DNA of 64,000 bases, from assembly GCF_050436995.1 (NCBI RefSeq), contig NC_134747.1, positions 1,681,501-1,745,500 of the forward strand. Direction: 5' to 3'. Numbering within the stretch: the first letter of the stretch is position 1; each line of letters begins with the position of its first letter. Below are positions 26,501 to 37,700 of the stretch, piece by piece. The position numbers and the translations under genes are program-made. The notes under the pieces were generated by a model. It did not search any database. It was not told the origin of the DNA and saw nothing but the letters and a program-made list of their open reading frames with translations. Source of the DNA: Anticarsia gemmatalis. Its lineage: Eukaryota > Arthropoda > Insecta > Lepidoptera > Erebidae.

Positions 26501-29500
26501 TATTAATACCATAATTACGTCTATAGATATACTCGAGGGCAGAGTAGTATGAAATACACACACTTTTTATAATTAAAATCAATGTTTTATTTCCAAACTC
26601 TGGACTAGCATTATAAAATTCCGACCCGAGAATAGAACCTCAGAAAGCAGCAGTCTTATTCACCACCGTTTGGGCTTAATACACAATTTCTAGATTTTAA
26701 TGTACCTAGTTTACCATATGTGTGTAAATCAAAGTTTGTCGACCCGCGAGTCGTTAACATGCATTATTCGTTATTGTATAATCATTTTCACCGGCCGTCT
26801 TGTATTCTGTTAACACGATGAACTTTCTTAAATGGTTTTTAATATGATAATGATGATTGTGGAGATTTGACGCATGAAAGATGAAAGTGATTTGTAGGCA
26901 CGTGTGTGAAGAATTACAAAACAGAGGGGGTTAAAACGTAGATTAAATAATTTGTGTCTTAAATAGCAAAACCATGAAACAAATTTAAAAGCACGGACAC
27001 TTGAAATCGTAGAAGAGGTAATCTCCAAAACCGAGCAATGAGAGAATAAAGAAGTTACCTATCTTTCATGACAATCGGTAGGTAAGGTGCAGGGCAGTCT
27101 TCTAGCAGTCCTAGTCGATCCCTTCCCTTTGATATTTACATGAAAACAGACTTCTGACTAGTAATAGTATTGTTTTGTGCTTAGCATTAAATGCTTTAGC
27201 TGTTTAACGATGCAGAACGATGGTCTTTGTAACTATTTTATAGACTAAATAACTGCTCTTTTTATACGTTCAAGTAAGTAATACAAACACATTTTTTTCT
27301 GGTTGACTTATTGGAAATACTGAGTCTACTACTACTAAATTAAGTATTACTTAATCATAATATTTCTTATCGCCGGGTTCTTAAAGAAACACGTATGTAA
27401 TATTTTAAGTAGCGTGAATAGCCGACGCATTTTCTTTAACATGTAAATAAAGTCACGTGACATATAAAAAAACACTAGTTGACCACGAAACAACAATCTC
27501 TACCCACTTATTTTTTTCTTTTTGCATACATTCATATAAAACGAAATCAAATATATTTTCAGAACCAAAAACACACAATACAACAAAGATACAGAAAATG
27601 CAAAAATATTTTTTTCATACGGTTCTAAACACTGACAGCTAACGTCATTTTTCCCGCGTACAATTTTCTTTTTCATAACAATGCACGAGCGTTCATCATT
27701 CTGCCAGGAGCATCGCATCTCGCGCGGATTCGCCTGTCCGTGACGCATCGGCCACAAGAAAGCGCATTCTTGAGCACATCGCTCCACTAGTTAACGCGTC
27801 ATTTACCCGACATATTACTAAATATTCGTTTCAGTCTTACGTATTTGCTGTAACATGCGAAAATATCTTCTCTTTCAGGATAAACACTAATATTATGTAG
27901 TAAAAGTCCAATTATAGGTTCTATAATATGAGCTCGTTATCAAGCTAAAATTAAAACAATGATTAGAATTAAATACGTATATTTATTTATTTAGGACGGT
28001 ATTTTCTTCCTACCTTTTTTCGCAGTTGTCACTCCGGGGGACAATGTTAGCGGGGACAACTGGGAATATATCTTGACAACCAACAAAGTATGTACACCAG
28101 GAATCAGTACATAATAGGATACATTCATAAAAACTTAAACTTAGTGTTACCTAGATTAAAGGCTGCCACGGCACGCAACGTATTTTTACAATAGATCAAA
28201 GCAGATCGTGAATATCTCTCGCTTCTTACTAACAAAATACGATTTTATCTTTCACACCTTTTCACCAATTTCTATGACTGCTGACTCAGCGAATAAAGGT
28301 ATTATATTAAGTTGGTACCTACTGCTAGTCAATTGGCGCGAAAGTAGTTGTCAATCCGAGATTTATGGTAGTGACGTAACCTCCGGTTTGCATAGACAAA
28401 GAAACTAGTGTGAATAGAAATAGGCACCTTTAGAAATTGAGCCATTTGAGGCTTATTGTAATTATTGTATTCGTTTCCTAGTTTCGTAAGTTTCTTGGGC
28501 TCTGAAACTATTACATAAACTGTCCTGTGTTATTTATAACGTTTAGACAGTTGTTGTGACTTATTAGCGTTGTTTAACGGACCACTGCCGGGAAAGGAGT
28601 TTAGTTAGAATGAGCAATCAGTATGGTACATATAGTAAATCACGCCTTGTATGAATAATGGCAGGCAGAGAGTAAAGAAAAAACGACACTTGCTACGATA
28701 AAAATCTGGTATTACTCTTTGGAAATATTATAAAGGTACACTAGCTATTTGCGTATGTACATTACTGGGAATAGTTTGTTGTAATTTCCAAAGATCTTTG
28801 ACAGTTATTAACAGTAGTCAGAAACTTGAAAGTCTGACAACCTGTCTTATCGAAGGTAACTGGGTTGTGGAGGTCAATAGACAGTCACTCCATGTAAAAT
28901 ACTGGTTTCCAGCTGCATCTGGTGAGACTAGACTAACTCCAACATGGTTGGAAGAAAGACTATGCTAATGCTGGCTGGGAATACGCAATACGGCAATACG
29001 GCATTTATCATATTGAAAACCAATAAATATGGTTGAAATATTAATTTTCTCATATAAATTACATAGCGAAATAAGCCTATTCAATTTTGAAACGCTTCGC
29101 ATTCTGCATAAATTAACTTGACAACCTTATTTATGCAACTTTTCTCACCGGTTAGGTAACTTAGACGACTGAATTGTTTCTAAATGTATACGTAAATAGT
29201 TTCTAGTGTTTATTACTTAGTTTCTTCAAACAAAAACTGTAATATAATAAAAAGTTTTACACATTTTTAAGCAAACAAGCGTGCAATTGATTTCATAACG
29301 ACACTTCCGCATCATAGATTCTTGACGTAACTTTTTTATTGTGGTTATGACAATAGACAATCAAATTAATAGTTTTAAACTCAAAAGTGACTATGTAATT
29401 TTATGGCTAATTGGAAGTATGTAACCATAAAAATGTTTTATTAAAAAAACTAAGACTCCAATAAACTTAGTATTATTTTATAAAATTTTTCTACTAATTT

Positions 29501-32500
29501 TTTTCGTCGTATCACATCTGTCTCTCCGTATTTAAAATAAAATGGCTTCACAAATCATTAATTAATATTTTTGTTATTGTTTCAGGTAGAGAATGACTTC
29601 GATAGACGAAGACAGGCGTCCCTACCGCATCCCGGATTTACCGAGCACCAAACGAGATTCGGCCTAAGTTCTCCCCTTCAAAGCTTCCAGCCCCAGCCTG
29701 GAGTAGTCACCAGTCCCACACCGACCGTCCAGTTTCAACAGTCCCTCTTCCCGCAACAACAACAAGCTCAACAACAGTCATACGTCCCACAGTTCAACAA
29801 CCATATCCCAGCCATCCCCAACAACTTGCCAATTCAGAATAACAACTTGCCAATTCAGAACAACAACTTGCCATTACAAAATACCAACTTCCAATTCAAC
29901 CCGCAAGCGAGTGTTCACACACCTGTGCTGCAGAACAACTTCCAACAACAGCAAAATATAAGGCAGATCCCTCAACAGACACAGAACATACTCCCTCAGA
30001 CTATTCCTACTCTGCCAACCTATCAGAATGGAATCCCGATACAGCAGAGTCCTCCTACCTTCCAGTCTATCCCTTCAAGTCCTATCAGCTTGACTCAGCA
30101 AACGCCTACACAACAAGCTTTCTTGCCAACCGTAGCTACCCAGAGTCAGCCTATCAACCAAGCCATCAACCAACCTATCTTCAGTCAGCCAAATCCTATT
30201 ACTATCCAGCCAGCTCCAAATCTAGGTCCTCAGAACTTCAACTTGAACAACGCTCAACTCCCATTCCAACCAAACTTAGGCCAAGCTCCAATTTTCTCCA
30301 ACGGACAGTCGTCCCAAATCCAAGACTTGCTAGAGCGTCAGTCGAAGGAAAATTTGGAGAAATTGAAGGAGCTTCAAGAGAGAGCTCGTATTATCCAGAA
30401 GCATCAGGAATTCGTGCAGAAACAACAACAAAAACAGCAAGAGAAAGTGGAAAAGTTACACGAAGAGTTTGTGAAGAAACAAGCTACGAAAACGATTCCT
30501 AATTATTCGACTACCGAAAGTTACGAAGACTACTGGAGAGGCAATGTGGAAAGACGCAGGCCGATTCTTCCTCACGAGACAAATCTGTTCAGAAAAGCTA
30601 TCGAGCTGTATGAGAGAGATCACCCAACTACTACGACTACGACAACGACCACTACTACCACGACAACTACCCCTAAGCCTCCCCCACCGACCCCCAGATA
30701 CAGACCTCGACCTAAGCCTAAGACAAGGAACCCTCCCCAAGACAGGAATAAGCAGAAACTGTACAACGAAATCAAGAGCCTTCTGCAAGAAAGCGAGACC
30801 AATGGATTTGACGACAGTCTAAGAGCTAAAAGTGCAGAGTTATTGAAGAAACCCGACATTTTGAAACAACTAAAGGTCGCTCTCGCTGAGAATCCGGAAG
30901 ACTTCAACGAAAAGAACTTTTCCTCTAGGGAGATCTCGCTCAATGGCCAGAAGTTCGAAGTCATTAGAACAACCAATCCTAATCTGATTCCTAAAGGAGC
31001 CATCACTGCTGACGGTTCAAACTTAGCTCAAATCATGGCTGCTGCTCATCATGAATCACAAAAAGAAATCACTTCGATTGAAGACCTTACTAAAGGCATC
31101 TTACCACCTGGAGCCAACTTCGAACTCATCAAACAAGCGGAGAACGGTAAACTTGAAGAGGTCAAAGCTCCGAATGAGATTCAAAATAAAAAGAAGGTAA
31201 CGTTCGTATTCTTGGAAGAGCAAGAAGATGGATCATTCAAAGTCAAGGGTGTGAAAGCTAACGGTCAACAAACTGAGGAAGGACCTGAAGTCGAGAATAT
31301 TTTGAACAAGATCAAGAACGGTGAGATTCAGCTGCCTGGACAGACGAAGATCTCGAACGCAATCTTCAGTTCGACTACAGCCAGACCTACAACAGAAACG
31401 ACTGACTACATCGCGGCGTCTTCTCATGCTCCCCCGAGCTACTCCACATTTGTCAGTACCTCTAACCATGGAACTACTGGTCATACGATCCCTGTTACGC
31501 ACACAACACCAGCGCCAACTTACCAAAGCTCTATCCAGTCTACTCGCAGCACACAAGCACACACTCAAACCCACTTCCCATCTACCATCATCGGATCAAG
31601 TACAGAGCGTTACATCACGAAATCCAGTACTCCTTCCATCGAATACACATCAAGGAACAGCATCAGTCAGACACCAAGAATAACCTTCCCAAGTTCCACT
31701 CTATCTACTATTATCAACACCACTCCGTTCCGTTCCTCTGAAAAAGACCTGGTCGTGATTGGATCCAGTACCATTGCTCCAAGTATCGGTGAAGGTAGCA
31801 CAGCAAGGCAAGTTCAATCAGGAACTCCGGGATTAGTGGACATTCTGAAGGAAAATGGTCTATTTGCGACGGCGAAGTATCTTCGTCAATCGGGTCTGGA
31901 TACTATTCTCAATGAGACTGGTCCGTACACCATCTTTGTGCCCACTGACAAGGCGTTCAGGACTCTGTTGGTGCAGCTCGGAGGTCCGGATAAGGCTGAA
32001 GAGAAGTTCCGTGACAACCCAAGACTGCTGAGTGGAGTAAGTAGAATTTGAATTTATCATACCGCCTTAAATAAGTAATCTCAATAATCGAAATTTGCCT
32101 TTGTGAGCAGCAGTACTCAGATAACAAACTCATGGGTTCGATTCTCGGATCGCGAAGATTATTTATTTTCCACGTTACCCAGAGTTTGGTAAAACACCTA
32201 TATTGCTACCAATAATGTGTGGGACTAACATTATGATAACAGCAATAAGCAGACATTTGTTGCCTCTCTTTTAGGCTAGATGACGAAAGACTTTTTTTCT
32301 AACATTAACATTATGTACTTACCATATCATCTATTTTTCACATCCAATAGCTCTACACTGTTTCTATTTCAGCTGTTGCTCCATCACGTGATCCCCGGTG
32401 CGTTTGACATCGCCTCCTTACAAGACGAGATGACTGGCGTGTCTCTAGCTGGCACACAACTAAGAGTGAACCAGTACGACATGCATGATGCGGAGTGGAA

Positions 32501-34155
32501 CGAGGTCCGCGTCACTACCATCAATGGTGCCAGGGTACTTGATGATAAGAAGGACATTCATATACCACAGGTAAGAAGCAAGTACTACCTAGGTAGTTCT
32601 AATAATTGTCATTAGGAATTCACGAAACACAAATTGTTGTTAGTTTAGAATGAAGAGGTAATGGAAAACCGCATGGAACGTTTTGGTTAGAAGCGCTGCT
32701 GTAATAACCTGTGTTCGTAGTAAGTCCCTAGGTACAAAACTTAAGAACAGCATAAGAATAGGCTGACTTTATCTACTGTTATTCAAATCATAAATATTTA
32801 AATACTTAATTGTTTTTAACTTTTAACCTCGGCATCATTAAAATATGAAAGGATATCGCCCATATGGATAATAATATATTTTAAAATTAAACGTTTTTGT
32901 ACTTAACCTACTAACGAGATACGAAAGGACAATTGGGTGTTCAATCCATCCTCATCAAACATGTCATTAATCGCCGAGCCAGGATCTAAAACTATACCTT
33001 GGAACTATCTGAACGTTCTATCAATAACTTTACTAAGTTTCACCTCACTTGCCGTGCTCCACAGGGCATAGCGCATGCAGTAGATCGTGTAATGTTCCCG
33101 CTACCCGTCGGCGACCTGGTCCAGACCCTGCAGGCTGACAGAGACCGAAGATTCACCACCTTCCTCAAGGCAGTACACGCTAGTGGCTTCGCGGAGACGC
33201 TGGCCGGTGAGTTATTGTTAAATGCCTGACAAAATTGTTAGAGCAATGGTACGATTTGCAATTTAGGTAAAGATATATTTTTAGTAGGCGCTTGAACATT
33301 GATGTAAGGTTAGTAGGGTAGCATTGATAATGTAACAATTACGACTTCTTACAATACACATGAATTTTGCAATGACGTAAATACCTATTACTATATATTT
33401 ATACGTTCTGAGGTCTTATGTATGTACCTTATTTGAAAACCGTTCCTTATACTTACGTAAGGTTTTCTTAAAGTTGCTGAGCTTATCCAAAAGCATAGTT
33501 TACTTAATATAATTTTAACTTTTAAATCTTCCAGAAAGCAAAACCTACACGGTATTCGCGCCAACGGACGCGGCGTTCGCTCGCCTCCCCGCGGCAGATC
33601 TCGCGCGGTTTTCCGACAAGGCGGGAGCGAGGGCTCTAGTCGCTAGGCATGTGCTGCCCGGCACCTTGTACAGCGCGGGAATGAGGTATTACCAGCTCAG
33701 AAACTCCATGGAAGACGCTAAACCTTTGACGCTGCAGAAGAGCTCGGGTAAGTTGATAGATAGCTAACTTATTATTTACGTAGTTTTGTAAGAAAAACGT
33801 TGTGACGTTGGAGTTTGAGAACGGCTCTATCAAAATAAAAGGGAATAAAATTGTAACATGAGAACGGAAGATGGGAATAGATTTTCATTTAGAGAAATCT
33901 GTAGCTCAAAACGGATAATAGTTGTTTTCTTTAAATACTATCAGTCCGTTTAAAGACGATTACCAACATTTAGCTATGTTTTATCAACCGCATAAGGCGA
34001 AATAATTCTTAGTACTCTTGTTTTATTTCATATCTAGTTATTTTAAATGAATAAATTTGTTCCCAGGTCGTATCAAAGTAAACAACGGACAAGTAGTGAC
34101 CCACAACATCCCGGCGACGAACGGTGTGATCCACGCGGTGGACGCGGTGCTGTGA
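11595..34155 (+). CDS. Secreted Gln/Thr-rich protein with two FAS1 (fasciclin) domains
   Basis: Six exons: 11595-11657, 29586-32036, 32373-32570, 33065-33206, 33535-33747, 34067-34155. All introns are GT-AG and in phase, giving 1051 residues. The first exon encodes a signal peptide (MRSFCQLLLLAHAVCA), which fixes the start. Residues about 25-255 are Gln/Asn/Pro-rich with a 7-residue NNLPIQN repeat; about 260-320 is a Gln/Lys/Glu coiled coil; a 16-Thr run followed by PKPPPPTP lies near 369-392; about 600-760 is Ser/Thr-rich and probably O-glycosylated. FAS1 domain 1 spans about 767-918 (YTIFVPTDKAF, LLLHHVIPG, GIAHAVDRVMFP) and domain 2 about 919-1051 (YTVFAPTDAAF, VARHVLPG, NGVIHAVDAVL). FAS1 proteins are extracellular adhesion or matrix proteins. 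There is no C-terminal membrane anchor, so it is likely secreted. Relationship to insect mfas or vertebrate TGFBI is by domain only; the long low-complexity half is not something I recognise. Intron 1 spans 17.9 kb. Confidence 0.9.
12701..13014 (+). repeat. 5S rRNA-derived SINE (tail B), near full length
   Basis: Head: 12746-12790 has GAGGTTAAGCTAC and GTGGATGGGTGACC at 5S-promoter spacing. Body: GGGTCCCGGCTGT and GAAGATCTTTGACAGTCGTT. Tail: GTCTGACAACC, GAGACTGGAAGCCGACT, GTTGGAAGAAAGGCTAGGCTGA. It shares head and body with the 2.5-kb SINE but ends in a different tail. It lies in intron 1 of the FAS1-domain gene. Confidence 0.75.
14095..14205 (+). mobile_element. Possible degenerate Helitron-like 3' end
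   Basis: The stretch ends in CGTCTGGTCAGCTAGTATT, like the better copies at 19.36 and 46.37 kb. A decayed 5'-like module (TTATAAATACGAAAATTAATTC then TGGCCAAACCGAT) occurs at 13.04-13.12 kb, so one element could span 13.03-14.2 kb. The similarity is weak. Confidence 0.3.
18020..18261 (-). mobile_element. Helitron-like (Lep1-type) element, reverse copy
   Basis: Read on the minus strand it begins CTATACTAATATTATAAAGC, has a TTTG-repeat tract, then the conserved body (CGATAAATGGACTATC on the plus strand), and ends GGGTCAGCTAG. It is non-autonomous and non-coding; the 136-codon open frame crossing it is incidental. A direct-strand copy lies 845 bp downstream, so the two form a large imperfect inverted pair inside FAS1-gene intron 1. 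Confidence 0.65.
19106..19359 (+). mobile_element. Helitron-like (Lep1-type) element
   Basis: Starts CTATACTAGTATAATAAAGC, then GAAGAG, a (TTTG)n tract, AACGCGCTAATCTCAGGAAC, CCCATTTATCGAGGAAGGC, and ends GCGCGGGTCAGCTAGT. The CTAG-type 3' end is typical of Helitron-like elements. The (TTTG)n microsatellite is internal to the element. Confidence 0.7.
19499..19551 (+). repeat. Dispersed repeat, copy 1 (TTACAAAC...AGGACCGCCG)
   Basis: The block TTACAAACTTCATTCACAC ... TTGTCATTCAGGACCGCCGG also occurs, diverged, at 53.6 and 56.8 kb. Probably the end of a dispersed retroelement; class unknown. Confidence 0.55.
21769..21815 (-). mobile_element. Helitron-like element end fragment
   Basis: ACTAGCAGACCCGCGCAGC is followed by TTCGCTCACT, the reverse complement of the CTAGT-type 3' end. 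The rest of the element was not found, so this is a terminal relic or a strongly diverged copy. Confidence 0.35.
24125..24310 (+). repeat. tRNA-headed SINE with LINE-like tail
   Basis: The head has box A-like TTGGCGCAGTACTTAGTTA and box B-like GGGTTCGATTC at tRNA spacing. The rest includes AAGTATGTATTTAGAAGTAT and TCTGCTTAGTTTGGAATCAG, which matches the tail at 48.8-49.0 kb. It is not a functional tRNA gene, because no acceptor or anticodon arms pair. Confidence 0.6.
25973..25984. promoter_or_regulatory. Overlapping CRE (TGACGTCA) and E-box (CACGTG)
   Basis: A perfect palindromic ATF/CREB site at 25973-25980 overlaps a canonical CACGTG E-box at 25979-25984, in intron 1 of the FAS1-domain gene. 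The site match is exact; the regulatory role is inference. Confidence 0.35.
26095..26313 (+). repeat. SINE copy (body and tail B)
   Basis: Starts at GGGTCCCGACTGTCATTTAC and ends GGAAGAAAGGCTGGGCTGA. It is the best-preserved body-plus-tail-B copy here, lacking the 5S head. The 84-codon frame across it is not a gene. Confidence 0.75.
26548..26672 (-). repeat. tRNA-headed SINE fragment (CAGAGTTTGG tail)
   Basis: On the minus strand: TGCTGCTTTCTGAGG, a box B-like GGTTCTATTCTCGGGTCGG, then CCAGAGTTTGGAAATAAAAC. It matches the block order of the copy in FAS1-gene intron 2 at 32.1 kb. Confidence 0.5.
28781..28967 (+). repeat. SINE copy (body and tail B), internally deleted
   Basis: Contains AAGATCTTTGACAGTTATTA, GAAAGTCTGACAACC, GGGTTGTGGAGGTCAATAGA and a tail ACTCCAACATGGTTGG. 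Compared with the 26.1-kb copy it lacks the segment around GGGTATTGTGTTATAATCC. It lies 620 bp upstream of exon 2 of the FAS1-domain gene. Confidence 0.7.
29819..29892 (+). repeat. 21-bp coding tandem repeat (NNLPIQN)
   Basis: About 3.5 units of a 21-bp repeat in exon 2 of the FAS1-domain gene, each starting AACAACTTGCCA and encoding NNLPIQN or a variant. The length is a multiple of three, so copy-number change would keep the frame. Confidence 0.8.
32088..32200 (+). repeat. tRNA-headed SINE in FAS1-gene intron 2
   Basis: Box A-like GAGCAGCAGTACTCAGATAA and box B-like GGGTTCGATTCTC lie at tRNA spacing, followed by TTACCCAGAGTTTGGT. It matches the 26.6-kb fragment and sits wholly within the intron between exons 2 and 3. 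Confidence 0.5.
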
Positions 34156-34290
34156 GAGCGCGCACTTGGCTTCAATGAAGCCCGCGCCACGCACAGTCCT
34201 CCCCCCTCCCACACCCCCCAACATTACATTAAGACTGTAAATAACGCTAGGCTAAGATAATAATTTATATACGCGTGTTAGATTTTTGTA

Positions 34291-34296
34291 AATAAA
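34291..34296 (+). other. Poly(A) signal of the FAS1-domain gene
   Basis: AATAAA 136 bases after the stop codon, followed by a GT/T-rich stretch. It predicts a 3' UTR of roughly 150-170 bases containing the C-rich tract at about 34,198-34,220. Confidence 0.65.
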
Positions 34297-34752
34297 GTTT
34301 TTTAATGGTGTAAAATATTATGAAGAATGTTTTGTCTTTACTTATTTACTTTATAGTGAAATTAACCTCAACCCTGCACATATTGTAGATGAGGGACTGA
34401 TTGTTTCTTGTGTTACTTATTACATTATTGTATTGATATTATCCCGAAAAGCCTACATTGCTGATATTATTTTACATTCTATTAAAAAAATGTCCTATTT
34501 TTGGACTAATAATATTTGATTAACTATGTATATCAAAGTTTGTTAAAGCCTGTAGCTCAAAATTGTAGTTAGGTAGTCATCTATAGATATGTTATAGAAA
34601 AACAAAATGACTATTATTATGATCAGACCACTTTCCATCAGCATTATAAAAGGTCACAAAAAAACCAACTTATAATCTTAAATTATTATATTCACAAATA
34701 AAACAAGTAATTAAATATTAATACTATAATGAGCCACACCATAAGTACACTT

Positions 34753-37700
34753 TCACTGATAATTGAACTTTGCTAACATCATTTTTAGTTTAGCAATTTC
34801 ATCGTCTTTTGCCGCCAATTCTTCTTTCAACGACTTTATAGTGTCGTCTTTGTTTTCTGATAGATTTTTCAATTCTTCTAGCAGTTGGGCAGTGTCTAGT
34901 CTCTTGCTAGGCCTTCGCTGGACTAATTTGCCTATAATATGGGCAATTTTGGGGTAGTTGGCTGTCAAATGCGCTGGTATCTGACCTTTACGAAGGTCTG
35001 TGATCGTCTTCACACGTTCCATGTCTGTGCTGAATGGTTCTACCATTTCTAGGAGTATTATTCCCAGGCTGTACATGTCGCTCTGTAAAGAAGAAAAAAG
35101 TACAAGTTTAGTATTGTTTTCATGTTGAAATAATGCAAATGTATGTTTAATGAATGTGGGTTCAATTTAAAATTATTGTCATCGAGTTTATAGTATTCAA
35201 TTGAAATCATAGATTTAGGGTTTAGTCTCGTACAAACATTTTGTGGTGGATGCCTGAAAATTTTATTCTGATACTTTGCAAGGTACGAAGAATCTGTACA
35301 AAGAGACCAGTGTCTAACAGCTAAATGTTTTCAGATAAATTATTGCAAATAAGAAGTAGAAATATCAACTCACCTTAGGATTACACTGCCCATCCAACTG
35401 TTCAGGTGCGGCATACAAATGCGTTCCCAAAGCCAATCCACTATGAGACTGCTGCAACGGACACGCCAGTCCAAAGTCACCCAACTGTACCGACACACCC
35501 CCTTCAGTCTGTGCCACGAACACATTACTGGGCTTTATATCATGATGGATAATACCACGAGAATGAATGTAATGAAGACCTTTCACTAGCTGAGTAAACA
35601 TATCAATTAAAACATCGATATGGGTCCAAGCTACCGGGTACGTCGGATCAGGGGCCTCAAGACAAGCTGATTCAGTAGAATCACTGTGATGGAGACTCAA
35701 ATCTTCAGACCCTTTCCTCGTCACTGTCAATTTCAAATTGCGGTCGTCCAACCACTGTTTCAAAGTCTGCTGGCAGAATGTCATTTGAATGTATAAAGTC
35801 GCCCATTTTAAGTTAACTCGAGAGCAGTTCTCGAATTCTTTGCTGGAGAAGAAATTAGCTACGGCATTTTCTTCCTGTGGAGTCGAATCTGAATCGGAAT
35901 CTTCCAAATAATCATCATCTGAATTTGAACTTCCATTGTGCTGGAACTCTTGTTCAAAACTGCTGGTTTCTTTGAAAGATATGACAAAGTCTGATTGACT
36001 TTTATGTTTCGTCAATTCTTTAGAATTGTGTGTTTTAAACGATGTTATTATGTTCGGATGGGCGGATGAAATAATATTAGAATTTATTGAAAAGTCTTCA
36101 CTGTCAGTTTCCATTCTGAACTTGCGTTTCTTTTTCACAGTCGATTCTATCATCGGTTCAAGCCAGGCAGCCTTATAATTCACTATATTAGGATGATTGA
36201 GACTTGCAATTGTTTTCACTTCAGACAAATGCAGCATTATCGAATTGACATCTGACGACTTAATGTACACTTTCTTCACAGCATACTCAACTCCATCTAA
36301 TCTGTGCCGCGCTTTGAACACACTTCCGAAACCGCCACCTGCTATGAAATACAGTTCTTCGAATTCCCTGTGGTATCTGGACCACTCAAGACCTGAAGGT
36401 TGGACGATAGGCCACGTCGCTGGTAGGTTTATAGGGATTTCGGAGCCGCTAGCAACAGCCACAAGTTGATACAAAGCCCGTTGGTACTGACTTCTCATAG
36501 CTTCGAATTCTCCCATTGCATACGAATCATCTATGAGGTTCATGCTGTGTAGTTTCTCGCATATTGTATTGTACAGCTGATTCGCTCGGATATTGTCTTT
36601 TTCTAGTAGGGAACATAGTTGCTTGACGAGAGACTGGACTAGTAGACTGATTGGGGTGGTGGCGGCCGAGTGGATGATGTCGATCTGTTGCATGCTCTGC
36701 TGAAACACGGACTCATGGTGACTGTTGCGAGTTATACCTGAAAAGAGAGAAAATGTACATTAGACTTATTTACTTACGAAAAACAGCGGTTGAAGATTTA
36801 CAGATTACTGCGTATTGATCGTGATTGTAGACATATATCGATAGATCTTTCACAAATCGGCAAATTGAATGACAAAAACGTATGCCTTGAATAATTATAC
36901 TTTTTTATCTTTTCACTTATCTAACTGGCCCACATTAACACACGATTAATTTTAAAATAATTACTTTTCGTCTGATTTTCTCCAGCCATTTTGATATCTT
37001 AAAACACAAGGTGATTCCTTCGCAGTTGGTGTGACAATACGGTCAGGATCACCCGGCTACTGTCACATTTATCTGTTGTTCCGATCTGTCATTGAATACA
37101 TGTTTGTTTAATCATGAATTGGTGATGGAAATCGATGCGTTGTGCCAAGGTAATGGTGGCGAGGGTATCATGAAATATGGATGGTATTTATTTGTCGGAT
37201 GTTGACTCTAATGGGACAAGAGGTAGTCAGAGGATCTTTTGGAATAAAATATTATCGAATAGTTTTAAATGTAATAAGATTACGGGCTGTACTAGGCCGT
37301 ACTAGCTAGGTCGCGTTCTATTAGAGAGTGGGTTCAGCTGTGGATAAAATTGTTTATGATATCAGGTAAACTAGTAGTAAACATTTCGTTCCTCCTGCAT
37401 TTTGTTTGTTTTCAATTTTCTATGTAATTGTTTTAAAAACAAATGAATACACTAAAGAATAAGGAGAAAATGGTACCGAATACCGATATAACGCAAGTAG
37501 GTACTGTCAGCTATGTGACAGAAACTAAGTTAATTAGTTATATTCAATTAAATTTGAAATGTAAACCGCAGACACTGTTGAGGTTTCCGTAGTAATAAAG
37601 TCATTACATAGAAAATAGTGTCGCCAATACTATGTTCTTTAGCAAATAGATAGGTAGGTACAATCCCTTATCTAAAGGGGAAAAGGAAGCAGAAACAAAC

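Noticed and set aside
27500..27787. 95-codon minus-strand frame in a locally GC-richer stretch
   Set aside because: No good ATG, many Lys and poly-Phe tracts from T-runs, no splice-site support and no recognisable domain.
30620..31006. 128-codon minus-strand frame ending in a long Val run
   Set aside because: Antisense shadow of the polythreonine exon of the FAS1-domain gene.
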